In this document: piece by piece, positions 8,741 to 18,906 of the stretch
Numbering within the stretch: position 1 is the stretch's first letter
How the letters are laid out: each line of letters begins with the position of its first letter
Made by a program: the position numbers and the translations under genes
Assembly (NCBI GenBank): GCA_964518335.1
Contig: CAZFDT010000020.1
Location: 1-64,000 of the forward strand
DNA length: 64,000 nt
From: CAZFDT01 sp964518335
GTDB taxonomy: Bacteria > Planctomycetota > Phycisphaerae > Phycisphaerales > Phycisphaeraceae
Reading direction: 5' to 3'
Notes under the pieces: model-generated
What the model was told of the DNA's origin: nothing
The model's database searches: none
Seen by the model: only the letters and a program-made list of their open reading frames with translations

Positions 8741-9577
8741 CTAGACCCCAGTGCTTGCGGGGGCCCAAGGCGCCACGCTGTCGCCGATGCCGCTGGCGAG
8801 GTAGCCGCCGTCGATGACCAGGGTGTGGCCGTTGACGAATCGGCCGGCGTCGCTGGCGAGGTAAACGGCCCCGCCGGCGATCTCGTCGCCGGTGCCGAAG
8901 CGACCCATCGGGGTGTGCTCGAGGATGCGGCGGCCGCGGTCGGTGTTCTCGATCATCTTGCGGTTGATGTCCGTGGGCACGAACCCCGGGGCGATCGCGT
9001 TGGTGCGGATGCCGTGCTTGGCCCACTCGTTGGCGAGGCTGCGCGTCAGTCCGAGGATCGCGTTCTTGGCCGCGGCGTAGGCGGCGACCTCGATCAGATC
9101 GACGAAGCTGCTGATCGACGCAAGGTTGATGATGCACCCGGCGTGCTGCTCGCGGAACACGTGGCCCGCGGCCTGGGCGCAGCGCAGTGAGCCGGTCACG
9201 TGCGTGTCGTAAATGCGGTTGAAGTCATCGGGGGGCAGCTCGAACGTGGGCTTGCGGAGCATGACGCCGGCGGAGTTGACGAGGATGTGCAGTCCGCCGA
9301 AGAGGTCCATGGCCTTGCGGACGGCGTGCTCGATGCTGTCGGGACGGGTCACGTCGAGGGCGACGCCGGCGGCGACGGGGTCGTCGCCGATGCGATCGCC
9401 CAGGCCATCGAGTTCCTTGGCGGCGGCCTCGACCTTGTCGAGCGTGCGACTGCCCACGAGGACGCGAGCGCCGTGCTGCACCAGCGCCGCGGCGATGGAT
9501 CGGCCGATGCCGCTGGCGCCGCCGGTGACGAGCGCGACTTTCCCCGTGAGATCGAAGAGGCTGGATTTGATGGCCAT
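8741..9577 (-). CDS. short-chain dehydrogenase/reductase
   Basis: 278-residue SDR with the cofactor motif TGGASGIGRS, NSAGV, and the catalytic Ser...Tyr-x3-Lys in NLASISSF and YAAAKNAILG. The C-terminal block LVIDGGYLASG is typical of gluconate 5-dehydrogenase or KduD-type enzymes. It probably oxidises or reduces a sugar acid or alcohol with NAD(P); the substrate cannot be read from sequence. AAGGA lies upstream of the ATG. It is 52 bases upstream of murA and on the same strand. Confidence 0.85.
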   Translation of the reverse strand: MAIKSSLFDLTGKVALVTGGASGIGRSIAAALVQHGARVLVGSRTLDKVEAAAKELDGLGDRIGDDPVAAGVALDVTRPDSIEHAVRKAMDLFGGLHILVNSAGVMLRKPTFELPPDDFNRIYDTHVTGSLRCAQAAGHVFREQHAGCIINLASISSFVDLIEVAAYAAAKNAILGLTRSLANEWAKHGIRTNAIAPGFVPTDINRKMIENTDRGRRILEHTPMGRFGTGDEIAGGAVYLASDAGRFVNGHTLVIDGGYLASGIGDSVAPWAPASTGV

Positions 9578-9655
9578 GTAGTCGCGGGTCCTTCGTGATG
9601 GTGTGAAGCCCCGCAGTCTAGCAGATCAGCGTCGCGAGCGTCGTGGCCGCAACAC

Positions 9656-9976
9656 TCATGCGGGGCGCACGCTCTTGGCGTTGATGCGCCGCGCCGGGCC
9701 ATTGATCTCGGGCACGGCCACCCACATGCCGGGCTTGAGGTCGGCCAGTGTCGCGTCCTTGCCGTCGATTTTCACCTTGGTCTGGGCGTTGACGGTGACG
9801 TTGACGTTGTCGCCGCTTTCGGGCTTGACCACGACGGTGGTGCTCGAGGCGCTGACGACAGTGCCGACGAGCGCGGGCTTCTTGGCGGGCTGCCCTTCGG
9901 CCTTGTCGGCCGCAGTCGCCAGGGTCGCCAACGCCAGCACGAGGCCTGTCGTCACAATGGTTGCCAGTCGCGTCAT
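9656..9976 (-). CDS. small exported protein with one beta-barrel-like domain
   Basis: 106 residues. The first 22 form a clear signal peptide (ATIVTTGLVLALATLATAA). The mature part has an OB-like beta pattern GTVVSASSTTVVVKPESGD followed by KVKIDGKDATLADLKPGM, similar to DUF5666-type periplasmic domains. AAGGA lies seven bases upstream. The function is unknown. It is divergent from the hibernation factor gene. Confidence 0.65.
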   Translation of the reverse strand: MTRLATIVTTGLVLALATLATAADKAEGQPAKKPALVGTVVSASSTTVVVKPESGDNVNVTVNAQTKVKIDGKDATLADLKPGMWVAVPEINGPARRINAKSVRPA

Positions 9977-10087
9977 CGTTGCGTCCTTCCTGTGAGGGGG
10001 TGCATGATTGTACCGCGCGGGCGAATGTCGAACCCGGCACGCTTGGCGCGCATACGATGAAGAAGTCCAGCCTGTAAGGAGACCCCC

Positions 10088-10389
10088 ATGCAGATCGAAG
10101 TGCTTGGCCGACACGTGGAGCTGACCGACGCCCTCGCGCAGCACGCGCAGGAGCGATTCACTTACGCCCTCAATCAGTACGACCGTCACGTGGAGCAGGT
10201 GAAGGTGCGGCTCAAGGACGTCAACGGGCCCAAGGGCGGCGTGTGCAAGGTGTGCGACGCCGATATCAAGGTGCGCGGCATTCCGGAGGTGGTGGTGTCC
10301 AAGCAGGACGCCGATCTGTACCTGGCGATCAGCGCTGCGGCCGACACCGCCAAGGTGGCGGTGGGGCGGGGCCTGAGCAAGCTCAAGGA

Positions 10390-10399
<10 letters not shown>
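10088..10399 (+). CDS. hpf: ribosome hibernation promoting factor, short form
   Basis: 103-residue HPF/YfiA (RaiA) family protein that binds the small ribosomal subunit in stationary phase. The N-terminus MQIEVLGRHVELTDAL and the central KVRLKDVNGPKGG...KVCDADIKVRG are diagnostic. It lacks the dimerisation tail of long HPF. AAGGAG precedes the start. Its stop overlaps that of the convergent moxR gene by about ten bases. Confidence 0.88.
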
Positions 10400-11421
<1,022 letters not shown>

Positions 11422-11442
11422 ACCAGCACCGCGACGGCTGAC

Positions 11443-14430
11443 TCAGCCCAGTTGTCCAAGCTGCGCCTGCAGCGCGCCGAGCTCTTTCTGCGCTGCGGCG
11501 AGTTGGTCGCGCGTCTGCTGCACCAGGTGGGCCGGGGCGCGGTCCGTGTATCCCTTGTTGTGGAGCCGGCCCTCCAGCGCGGCGATGCTCTTGTTCGTCG
11601 CGACAATCTGCTTGCTCAGACGCTGGCGCTCCGCCGCCACATCGAGCTGACGGTGCAGGTACACCTCGCCCAGCGGCCGCACGACCACTGCAGCGTTCCC
11701 CGGCTTGGTCACGCCCGGCCCGATGTCGGCGATCGTCACGTTCGCCAGACGCTCGATCAGCAGCGCGTCGGCTTTGATGCGATTGGCGACCGCCGCGTCG
11801 ATCTTCACCGACACATCCACCGTCTCCCGCGGCGGGGTCTGCGTCTGCGTCCGCACCTCGCGGATCATCGTCACCACCGTCTGCAGCCGACTGAACTCGT
11901 CCTCGACCTTCGGATCGATCTGCGCGGGATCACCCTGGGGCCACGCGGCCTTGGCCAGTAATCCGCTGTCAGGTTGTACGGCTTCCCACAGCGCCTCGGT
12001 GACAAACGGCATCACGGGATGCAATAGCCGCAGAATCACGCTCAGCACCTCGCGCAGCACCGCCTGCTGCTGTGGACTCTCCTTGATCGTCGGCTTGATC
12101 GCTTCGAGATACCAGTCGCAGAAGTCGTTCCACACGAACTGATAGAGGCGGTTGGCGTAGTTGTGGAAGTCGTACTCGCGCAGGGCGGCGGTGGCGTCGT
12201 CAATCGCGCGAGCGGTGCAGGACAATATCCAGCGATCCTGTAAAGCCGCGACCATTGGTCGCGCCGAATCATCCCGTGCGTCCGATGCGCGATCCATTCC
12301 GGGGGTGGTCGCGGCTTTACACGGCAGATTCGACATCGCAAACCGCACCGCGTTCCACAGCTTGTTGGCGAAGTTCCGCCCGCCGTCGAAGCGAGGCGAC
12401 GTGTTGCGTCCTGTGGCCGCGTCTCTCTCGACGGGCAGGCGCACGTCCTGAGTCTGCGTGGTCATCTGGGCGAGCGTGAACCGCATCGCGTCTGCCCCGT
12501 GCGAGTGGATGATGTCGATCGGGTCCACCCCGTTGCCCAGCGACTTGGACATCTTGCGGCCTTCGCCGTCCTGGATCATCGCGTGGATGAACACGTCCGT
12601 GAACGGCAGGCACCCCCGGAAGTAGATGTTGAACATCACCATGCGCGACACCCACAGCGTGATGATCTCGCGTGCGGTACAAAGCACCGATGACGGATTC
12701 CACGTCTTCAACTCCGGTGTGTCGCTTGGCCACCCCATTGTCGAGATCGGCCACAGGCCGCTGCTGAACCATGTGTCCAGCACGTCGGGGTCTTGCTGCC
12801 AGCCAGCCTGCTCTATCATCCGCACCGCGCCTGGCTCGTCGCGATCCATGCATATGTGCGTGCGAATCCAGTTTGCCTTCTCGGGATGCGCATCAACTCG
12901 CAGGATGTATCGAACGTTGTGATTCTTGAAACATTCACCAAATCGCCCCCCAATCGCATGGTCCAATGCGGCCACTTCTCGGGGATGGGGCCCTCGATTC
13001 TCGTGAGAAGGGCCAGCATCCACATTGAGCTCAAGATCGAGGGTCCACACCGGGATGCGATGGCCCCACCAGAGTTGGCGGCTGATGCACCAGTCGCGGA
13101 TGTTTTCGTTCCACACCCGGAACGTGTGGGCGTAGCGCTCGGGGACGAATCGCAATTGCCGCTCCCACTGGTCGTGGGCCAGCCCCGCATTTGCATGCGG
13201 GGCTTCAGCGCTATCGGATCTCAAGGCGCGCAGCGCTGCGCCACTGAGGCGATCATCCGTCACCTTCACGTACCACTGGTCGCTCAGGTATGGCTCGATC
13301 GGCACATGCGAGCGGTAGCTGTGGCCCACGGTGTGGCGATAGGGCTTCACGTCTTCGAGGAGTTGCTCCTGGCGGAACCACTCGACGACCGCTTTGCGGG
13401 CCTCGTAGCGGTCCATGCCCAGGAGCGTTTCGCAGAACTCATCTCGATCTGTGGCATCCCAGTCACTCCAGCCGTGCTCTTTGGAGATGGTGGCGGTAGG
13501 GCTGAACACGTTGATGATGGACAAGTTGTGGCGCTGCCCGATCTCGTAGTCGTTGGGGTCGTGGGCTGGCGTCACCTTCAGGAAGCCGGTGGCGTACTTG
13601 GCCTTGGCGTCGTCGCTGTCGGGATTGGGCAGGACCACGTAATCGTCGTCGATGATCGGGATCACGCGGCCGACGATGGGGAGCTTCACGAACTTGCCCT
13701 TTAGCGCGGCGGCTCGCGGGTCGCGTGGGTTCACTGCAACGGCGGTGTCGCCCAGCATCGTTTCGGGGCGCGTGGTCGCCACAGTGACATGACCCGACCC
13801 GTCTTCGAGCGGGTACTTCATGTAGTAGAAGTGCCCGTCGATCTCCTCGTTCTCCACCTCGTCATCGGCCAGGGCGGTCTGCGTGACCGGGTCCCAGTTG
13901 ACCAGGCGCTTGCCGCGGTAGATCAGCCCGTCCTTGAAAAGCTGGAAGAACGCCTCGCGCACGGCGCGGGCGCACTGCTCGTCCATCGTGAAGCGGGTGC
14001 GGTCCCAGTCGCAGGAGCAGCCCATGGCCTTGAGCTGGCCGAGGATCACCTGCTCGTACTCGTCCTTCCACGCCTGAATTTTCGCGACGAACTCGTCGCG
14101 CTCGAAGTCGGTGCGACGCTTGCCTTCCTCGGCGAGAACGCGCTTCTCGACGACGGTCTGCGTGGCGATGCCCGCGTGGTCGGTGCCGGGCATCCACAGC
14201 GTGTTGAACCCCATCATGCGGTGCCAGCGCACGAGGATGTCCTGCAGCGTGTTGTTGAGCGCGTGGCCCAGGTGCAGGGCCGCGGTGACGTTGGGCGGGG
14301 GAATGACGATGCAGAATGACGGCGCGTCACTTCCGGGGACGGCGTGAAACGCCTTGGCGGCGAGCCATTTCTCCGTGATCCGCGGCTCAATATCGGCGGG
14401 AACGTAACGCGATGGTAATTCGATAGGCAT
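11443..14430 (-). CDS. valS: valyl-tRNA synthetase
   Basis: Charges tRNA-Val. The 995-residue class I synthetase has the HIGH-type motif HLGHA near the N-terminus, the editing domain, GRKMSKSLGNG for KMSKS, the anticodon-binding domain and a C-terminal coiled coil. It is somewhat longer than the roughly 950 residues of the E. coli enzyme. Part of the excess is a 28-residue stretch at about residues 704-731 encoded by a palindromic element, placed between NAVRFAMSNL and DRWILS, where the family has a variable linker. It lies 9 bases downstream of ffh. Confidence 0.96.
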   Translation of the reverse strand: MPIELPSRYVPADIEPRITEKWLAAKAFHAVPGSDAPSFCIVIPPPNVTAALHLGHALNNTLQDILVRWHRMMGFNTLWMPGTDHAGIATQTVVEKRVLAEEGKRRTDFERDEFVAKIQAWKDEYEQVILGQLKAMGCSCDWDRTRFTMDEQCARAVREAFFQLFKDGLIYRGKRLVNWDPVTQTALADDEVENEEIDGHFYYMKYPLEDGSGHVTVATTRPETMLGDTAVAVNPRDPRAAALKGKFVKLPIVGRVIPIIDDDYVVLPNPDSDDAKAKYATGFLKVTPAHDPNDYEIGQRHNLSIINVFSPTATISKEHGWSDWDATDRDEFCETLLGMDRYEARKAVVEWFRQEQLLEDVKPYRHTVGHSYRSHVPIEPYLSDQWYVKVTDDRLSGAALRALRSDSAEAPHANAGLAHDQWERQLRFVPERYAHTFRVWNENIRDWCISRQLWWGHRIPVWTLDLELNVDAGPSHENRGPHPREVAALDHAIGGRFGECFKNHNVRYILRVDAHPEKANWIRTHICMDRDEPGAVRMIEQAGWQQDPDVLDTWFSSGLWPISTMGWPSDTPELKTWNPSSVLCTAREIITLWVSRMVMFNIYFRGCLPFTDVFIHAMIQDGEGRKMSKSLGNGVDPIDIIHSHGADAMRFTLAQMTTQTQDVRLPVERDAATGRNTSPRFDGGRNFANKLWNAVRFAMSNLPCKAATTPGMDRASDARDDSARPMVAALQDRWILSCTARAIDDATAALREYDFHNYANRLYQFVWNDFCDWYLEAIKPTIKESPQQQAVLREVLSVILRLLHPVMPFVTEALWEAVQPDSGLLAKAAWPQGDPAQIDPKVEDEFSRLQTVVTMIREVRTQTQTPPRETVDVSVKIDAAVANRIKADALLIERLANVTIADIGPGVTKPGNAAVVVRPLGEVYLHRQLDVAAERQRLSKQIVATNKSIAALEGRLHNKGYTDRAPAHLVQQTRDQLAAAQKELGALQAQLGQLG
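12239..12321. repeat. palindromic element inserted in frame within valS
   Basis: 83-bp element with perfect 16-bp inverted ends, TGTAAAGCCGCGACCA (12239-12254) and TGGTCGCGGCTTTACA (12306-12321), separated by 51 bp. The left end also forms its own 8-bp hairpin CGCGACCA-T-TGGTCGCG (12247-12263), so TGGTCGCG occurs twice in direct and once in inverted orientation. This is the layout of a REP or small MITE-like element. It is open in the valS frame and adds about 28 residues. Confidence 0.75.
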
Positions 14431-14439
14431 GGCGATGAA

Positions 14440-15936
14440 CTAGCGGCTCTTGCGCTTGCGTTGCTTGAACTTCGGCCGGTCGCGCTGCGGGGGCACGTTG
14501 AGCTTGGGCATGCCGCGCCCGCCCAGCGCCGCCAGGTCCATGTTTCCGATGCCGCGCAGCGCCTTGACCCGCTCGATCATGCCCAGGCCCGACATCTGCT
14601 TGGTCATGGCGCTGACCATGCCGAAACTCTTGACGAGTTGCGACACGTCGTCGGTGCGCGTGCCCGACCCGCGGGCGATTCGGCGGCGGCGGCTGTTGGA
14701 CAGAATGTCCACGTCCTTGCGCTCCGGGGGCGTCATCGAGTGAATGATCGCCTCGGTGCGGTCGATCTGGTTCTCGTCGAGGTCCAGGTCCTTGAGCTGG
14801 CTGCCGATGCCTGGCAGCATGCCCAGCAGGCTCTTCATCGATCCCATGCGGCGGATCGTCTTGAGCTGCTTGAGAAAGTCGTCCATGGTCATCTTGCCCT
14901 GGGCGATCTTCTTCTGCAGTTCTTCGGCCTCTTCCTGCGAGACCTGCTCCTGGGCCTTTTCGACCAGCGACACGACGTCGCCCATGCCGAGGATGCGGCT
15001 GGCGACGCGTTCGGGGTGGAACTCCTCCAGCGCGTCGAGTTTTTCGCCCACGCCGATGTACTTGATCGGCTTGCCGGTGACGTGCTTGACCGACAGCGCC
15101 GCGCCGCCGCGGGTGTCGCTGTCGAACTTGGTGAGGATCACGCCGTCGAGCTCGAGCTGGTCGTTGAACGCCTTGGCGGAGTTGACGGCGTCCTGCCCGG
15201 TCATCGCGTCGATGACCAGATAGATCTGGTGCGGGTTCACCGCCTGGTTGACCTGGCGCAACTCGCCCATGAGCTCGTCGTTGATGTGCAGTCGGCCGGC
15301 GGTATCGAGGATGACGACATCCACGCCCGTCTGCCTGGCCTTGGTGACGGCGTTGCGGCAGACGGCCACGGCGGCGCCGACGGCCTGGCCGTACTCGCGC
15401 ACCTTGTCCGGCTCGCTGTAGAAGAACACGCCCCCGGCCGGGCCGGGCATATCCGCCTGCACCTGGCCCGCCAGCGTCTGGAGCTGATCCACCGCCGCCG
15501 GTCGCTGCAGGTCCGCTGCCACCAGCATCACCTTCTTGTCACGCTTCTTGAGCAGGGCCGCCAGCTTGCCGCACGTCGTCGTCTTGCCGCTGCCCTGCAG
15601 CCCGCACATCATCACGATCGTCGGCCCGGGCGACACCATCAGCATCCCCGACTGATCCTCCTCGCCCGGGGCGCCGGCCATCAGCCGCACCAGCTCGTCG
15701 TGGACGATCTTGATCATCTGCTGGCCGGGCCGCACCGACTCGAGCACCTTCTGCCCAATCGCGTCCTCGAGCACCCGCCGGCAGAACGCCTCGACCACGT
15801 CGTAATGCACGTCGGCTTCGAGCAGGGCCTGGCGGACCTGCTCCATCGCTTCCTGCACGTTGGACTGGCTGATCTTGCCCCGCCCCGACAGGCTGCGGAA
15901 CACGTCGTTGAACTTGTCAGTCAGATGGCCGAACAT
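14440..15936 (-). CDS. ffh: signal recognition particle protein Ffh
   Basis: GTPase subunit of SRP that targets nascent membrane and secreted proteins to FtsY and SecYEG. The 498-residue protein has an N-terminal helical bundle, P-loop GLQGSGKTTTCGKL, DTAGRLHIN, TKFDSDTRGG, and the Met-rich M domain. The M domain includes the RNA-binding helix SNSRRRRIARGSGT. The C-terminal tail is basic (KFKQRKRKSR). It is the first gene of a probable ffh-valS-moxR operon. Confidence 0.97.
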   Translation of the reverse strand: MFGHLTDKFNDVFRSLSGRGKISQSNVQEAMEQVRQALLEADVHYDVVEAFCRRVLEDAIGQKVLESVRPGQQMIKIVHDELVRLMAGAPGEEDQSGMLMVSPGPTIVMMCGLQGSGKTTTCGKLAALLKKRDKKVMLVAADLQRPAAVDQLQTLAGQVQADMPGPAGGVFFYSEPDKVREYGQAVGAAVAVCRNAVTKARQTGVDVVILDTAGRLHINDELMGELRQVNQAVNPHQIYLVIDAMTGQDAVNSAKAFNDQLELDGVILTKFDSDTRGGAALSVKHVTGKPIKYIGVGEKLDALEEFHPERVASRILGMGDVVSLVEKAQEQVSQEEAEELQKKIAQGKMTMDDFLKQLKTIRRMGSMKSLLGMLPGIGSQLKDLDLDENQIDRTEAIIHSMTPPERKDVDILSNSRRRRIARGSGTRTDDVSQLVKSFGMVSAMTKQMSGLGMIERVKALRGIGNMDLAALGGRGMPKLNVPPQRDRPKFKQRKRKSR

Positions 15937-16046
15937 GGCGGTAGTGTAGCGGCTGGCGAGGTCAGGCGGCGACGTGCGGGGGCGGCGCGGATTTTGCGCC
16001 AGGCCCGGCTTTCGGCTATCGTGACGGGCGACACGGGAGTTCGATC

Positions 16047-16400
16047 ATGGCCGGTTCGCCTACGACCAAGCGCAACGGGGCGGCGTTCAAGCCCGGGCAG
16101 CGGGTGGCCGTCACCCAGCAGATCGCCCAGCGCGACGACGTGTGGACCACGCGCGTCGAGGGAACCGTCGTGCGCTTCGAGCGGAAGAAGACCGGGTCGT
16201 GGTACGCCCACGCCAAGGACGACAAGCTCTGGCTGGATCGGCTGGTGCTGTGCAAGGATGACGGGGAGATCGTGGTGTGCCATCTCGATCCGTACACACA
16301 CGTGGACGTGCTGGCGGCGGCGAAGCAGGACGCGCCCGCGGCGAGCGAAGACGCTAAGCCGCAAGCGGCGGCTGAGCAAGAGGCGGGAGCAGAGTCATGA
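16047..16400 (+). CDS. small protein of unknown function, SH3-like core
   Basis: 117 residues. The core from about 15 to 90 is beta-rich, with a KPGQRVAVTQQI start and RVEGTVVRFERKKTGSW, LWLDRLVLCKDDGEIVVC. This suggests a small SH3/KOW-like barrel. The tail is Ala/Glu-rich and disordered. There is no signal peptide. GGGAG lies upstream of the ATG. Its stop overlaps the start of the following isomerase gene (ATGA), so the two are translationally coupled. The function is unknown. Confidence 0.6.
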   Translation: MAGSPTTKRNGAAFKPGQRVAVTQQIAQRDDVWTTRVEGTVVRFERKKTGSWYAHAKDDKLWLDRLVLCKDDGEIVVCHLDPYTHVDVLAAAKQDAPAASEDAKPQAAAEQEAGAES

Positions 16401-17275
16401 GCATGGCGATTGGCGTGACGGGTGTGATGCTGCCGGAGCTGGATTTCGACGAGCAGCTTGCGTTGTGCCGGGAGTTGGGCGTGACGCACTATTCGCTGCG
16501 GCCGCGGATCATCAGCGACGATCAGCGGGGCAAGCCCTGGGGCAACTGGGGCAACCACAAGTTCGACCTGACGCCCAAGCGGCTGCTGGCCGAGGCGGCG
16601 GAGCTGCGGCGGCGGATGACCGACGCGGGTGTGACGCCGTTCGGCACCGTGCCCTCGTCGCTGATCACCGACCCCGACGATGTGCTGCAACTGCACTTTG
16701 ACGGCGCAGCCGCCGTCGGCGCCGGCCGCGTGCGCGTCATGCCCCCGGGCTATCCCAAGGAATCCTTCGACTATCCCCAACTGCTGCAGCGCACCATCGA
16801 CGGCTACGAGCGCGTCGTGCGCCTGGCCCAACGCGCGGGCGTCAAGATCGTCGTCGAAACCCACTGCCGCAGCCTCGTCACCAGTCCGGCCCTGGCGTGG
16901 AACGTCGTGCGCCACTTCGACCCGGCCCACGTCGGCGTCATCTTCGACATGGCCAACTTCGGCCGCGAAGGCGAGGTCCAGCCCCACCTGGCCGTCGCCG
17001 TCCTCCGCCCCTGGATCGACCACGTCCACATCGGCGGCATGAAACGCATCACCGACACCCGTGACGCCCACGGCTTCACCCTCATCGACAGCCGCATGTG
17101 CCCGCTGGACGAGTCCAACCTGCACGTCCCCACCTGGCTGGCCGCCCTCCACGCCGCCGCCGTCCACGTGCCGCTCATCATCGAGGACTACACCCCCGAC
17201 GTGCCCGGCGCCGCCCGCTTGCGCGACTGCGTGCCCAAGCTGCGCAAGGCCCTGGCCGTGGCCACGGGGGGCTGA
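16397..17275 (+). CDS. sugar phosphate isomerase/epimerase (xylose isomerase-like TIM barrel)
   Basis: 292 residues of the AP-endonuclease-2/xylose-isomerase-like barrel. Metal-binding candidates include VVETHC (Glu), HVGVIFDMAN (His/Asp), HVHIGG (His) and LIIEDY (Glu), spaced as expected in the family. It probably isomerises or epimerises a sugar or sugar acid; the substrate is not deducible. It is coupled to the small gene before it, and a second related barrel gene follows after 68 bases. Confidence 0.8.
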   Translation: MSMAIGVTGVMLPELDFDEQLALCRELGVTHYSLRPRIISDDQRGKPWGNWGNHKFDLTPKRLLAEAAELRRRMTDAGVTPFGTVPSSLITDPDDVLQLHFDGAAAVGAGRVRVMPPGYPKESFDYPQLLQRTIDGYERVVRLAQRAGVKIVVETHCRSLVTSPALAWNVVRHFDPAHVGVIFDMANFGREGEVQPHLAVAVLRPWIDHVHIGGMKRITDTRDAHGFTLIDSRMCPLDESNLHVPTWLAALHAAAVHVPLIIEDYTPDVPGAARLRDCVPKLRKALAVATGG

Positions 17276-17343
17276 TTTCGCCGGCCGGGCGGCCATCGGC
17301 TAAAATGCACCGGCACGCCCATCCACCCCGGCGGAGAACCATC

Positions 17344-18159
17344 ATGAGACTGGGATACTGCGGCTCACTCGACGACGCGGCGGTCCTCAAGGCCGCCGGA
17401 TTCGACTTCCTGGAGGTCAACGTCCAGCAGGTGCTTCAGGGCAAGCTCAGCGACGCCGACTGGCAGCGCACCGCGCCCGACCCGGACAGGTTCGTCCTGC
17501 CCGTCGAGGCCGCCAACTGCCTGGTCCCCGGCGACATGCCGGTCGTCGGGCCGGGGCGCGACCTCGACGCCCTGCAGCGATACATGAAGCACGTCGCCCA
17601 CCGCGCCTCACGCCTCGGCATCTGGACCCTCGTCTTCGGCAGCGGTGGCGCCCGCAAGCGGCCGGACGACGTGTCGCCCCGCCTGGCCATGGACCACATC
17701 GCCGAGTTCCTCGACATCGCCGGCGACGCCTGTGCCGCCCGCCGCGTCACCCTCGTCATCGAGCACCTCAACCGCAACGAGACCAACACCGTCAACAGCC
17801 TCGCCGACGCCGCCGAATTGTGTGACCGCGTGGCCAACCCCGCCGTGCAGGTCCTCGTGGACACCTACCACTTCGGCCTCGAACGCGAGGACGAGCAGGC
17901 CGTCATCGACCTCGGCGACCGCCTCCGCCATGTCCACATCGCCGAGCCCGTCGGACGCATCCAGCCCGGCGGCCACGGCGACACCAGCCCCGATAGCTTC
18001 GACTTCCCCGGCTTCTTCGCCGTCCTCAGCAAGATCGGCTACGACGGCCGCGTCAGCTTCGAGGGCAAACTCACCGCACCCCTGCCCGACTGCGGCCACG
18101 CCATCGTCAGCGTCGTCCGCGACGCCTGGCAGGCCGCCCGCGAAGGCGTCGCCGGCTAA
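17344..18159 (+). CDS. sugar phosphate isomerase/epimerase (second copy)
   Basis: 271-residue xylose-isomerase-like TIM barrel. Metal or acid residues are seen in LVIEHLNRNETN (Glu), VLVDTYHFGLE (Asp/His), HVHIAEP (His) and RVSFEGK (Glu). It is only distantly similar to the neighbouring barrel, so a recent duplication is unlikely. CGGAGAACC lies upstream of the ATG. It is probably in the same operon as the two preceding genes, and together they suggest catabolism of an unusual sugar or polyol. Confidence 0.82.
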   Translation: MRLGYCGSLDDAAVLKAAGFDFLEVNVQQVLQGKLSDADWQRTAPDPDRFVLPVEAANCLVPGDMPVVGPGRDLDALQRYMKHVAHRASRLGIWTLVFGSGGARKRPDDVSPRLAMDHIAEFLDIAGDACAARRVTLVIEHLNRNETNTVNSLADAAELCDRVANPAVQVLVDTYHFGLEREDEQAVIDLGDRLRHVHIAEPVGRIQPGGHGDTSPDSFDFPGFFAVLSKIGYDGRVSFEGKLTAPLPDCGHAIVSVVRDAWQAAREGVAG

Positions 18160-18419
18160 CCACCGCCACCGGGTTCAGCATTATTCGGAATCACTGGGTT
18201 TTCACCTTCACCACACGATGCCCCTGCCAATCCGGTAGTGGACCTCCGGCGCCATGGCGAACGTCGGACGTGATGGCCAACCATTGCATGCGGCTGTTCC
18301 CATCGCCTTGCGACCCCTGTGCCCTTCCCATTTTGCCTTTGCATTCTGCATTATGCATTTCGCCTTCCGACACCCGAACCTCGAATCCCGCCCCTCCCCC
18401 GTCCACTGCAACACTTCAT

Positions 18420-18522
18420 TCTACCCCCGCCCCGCGCGGCGCATAGTCCTCGCCGGGGATTTTCCCACGCGTGGCCTTCGGATTGGGATGACGTGCCGCC
18501 GTCCGGGAAGGAAATCTGGTGA
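18420..18522 (+). pseudogene. remnant of a MazE-type antitoxin (C-terminus only)
   Basis: In the frame that ends by GTGA overlap with the toxin start, the last residues read WPSDWDDVPPSGKEIW. This resembles the C-terminal toxin-binding tail of MazE antitoxins (typically DWG-P-VGKE-W). Upstream, the same frame runs into Pro/His/Cys-rich sequence with no AbrB-type DNA-binding domain. The region 18300-18420 is low-complexity and AT-richer. The left boundary given is approximate. The reading as an eroded antitoxin is inference. Confidence 0.4.
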
Positions 18523-18872
18523 GCAAGCGAGTCTATCACCCCGAGCGCGGCGACCTGGTGCTGATGAACTTTCACCCTGCCGCGGCACGTGAGATCGTCA
18601 AGCGCCGCCCGGCCGTCATCCTCAGCCCGCTCAAGTACAACCGAGCCACCGGCTTCTGCCTCACCGCCCCCATCACCAGCGACATGACCCCCGGACCACT
18701 GTGGCTGCCCCTGCCCGACGGCCTGCTCGACCGCCCCAGCCAGATCCTCTGCGACCGCATCCGCTCGTTCGACTATCGCGAGCGATCCGTAACCTCCCTC
18801 GATCAGCGGCTTCCGCCCCAGCTGCTGAACCAGATCGTGGATAACATCCTTGACTTGATTGACCCGGCGTGA
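18519..18872 (+). CDS. MazF/PemK-family toxin
   Basis: 117-residue endoribonuclease-type toxin. Family marks: ERGDLVLMNF, RRPAVILSPLKYNRATG, APITSDM, and the later CDRIRSFDYRER, aligned along the length of MazF. Such toxins cut mRNA at short motifs. The start is a GTG overlapping the stop of the antitoxin-like remnant, the usual coupling in mazEF pairs. The toxin appears intact while the antitoxin does not, so the toxin may be weak, silenced or neutralised by an antitoxin elsewhere. Confidence 0.85.
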   Translation: MSKRVYHPERGDLVLMNFHPAAAREIVKRRPAVILSPLKYNRATGFCLTAPITSDMTPGPLWLPLPDGLLDRPSQILCDRIRSFDYRERSVTSLDQRLPPQLLNQIVDNILDLIDPA

Positions 18873-18906
18873 CACGTGTCGCCGACGCCACCGTCCTCAT
18901 GACGGC

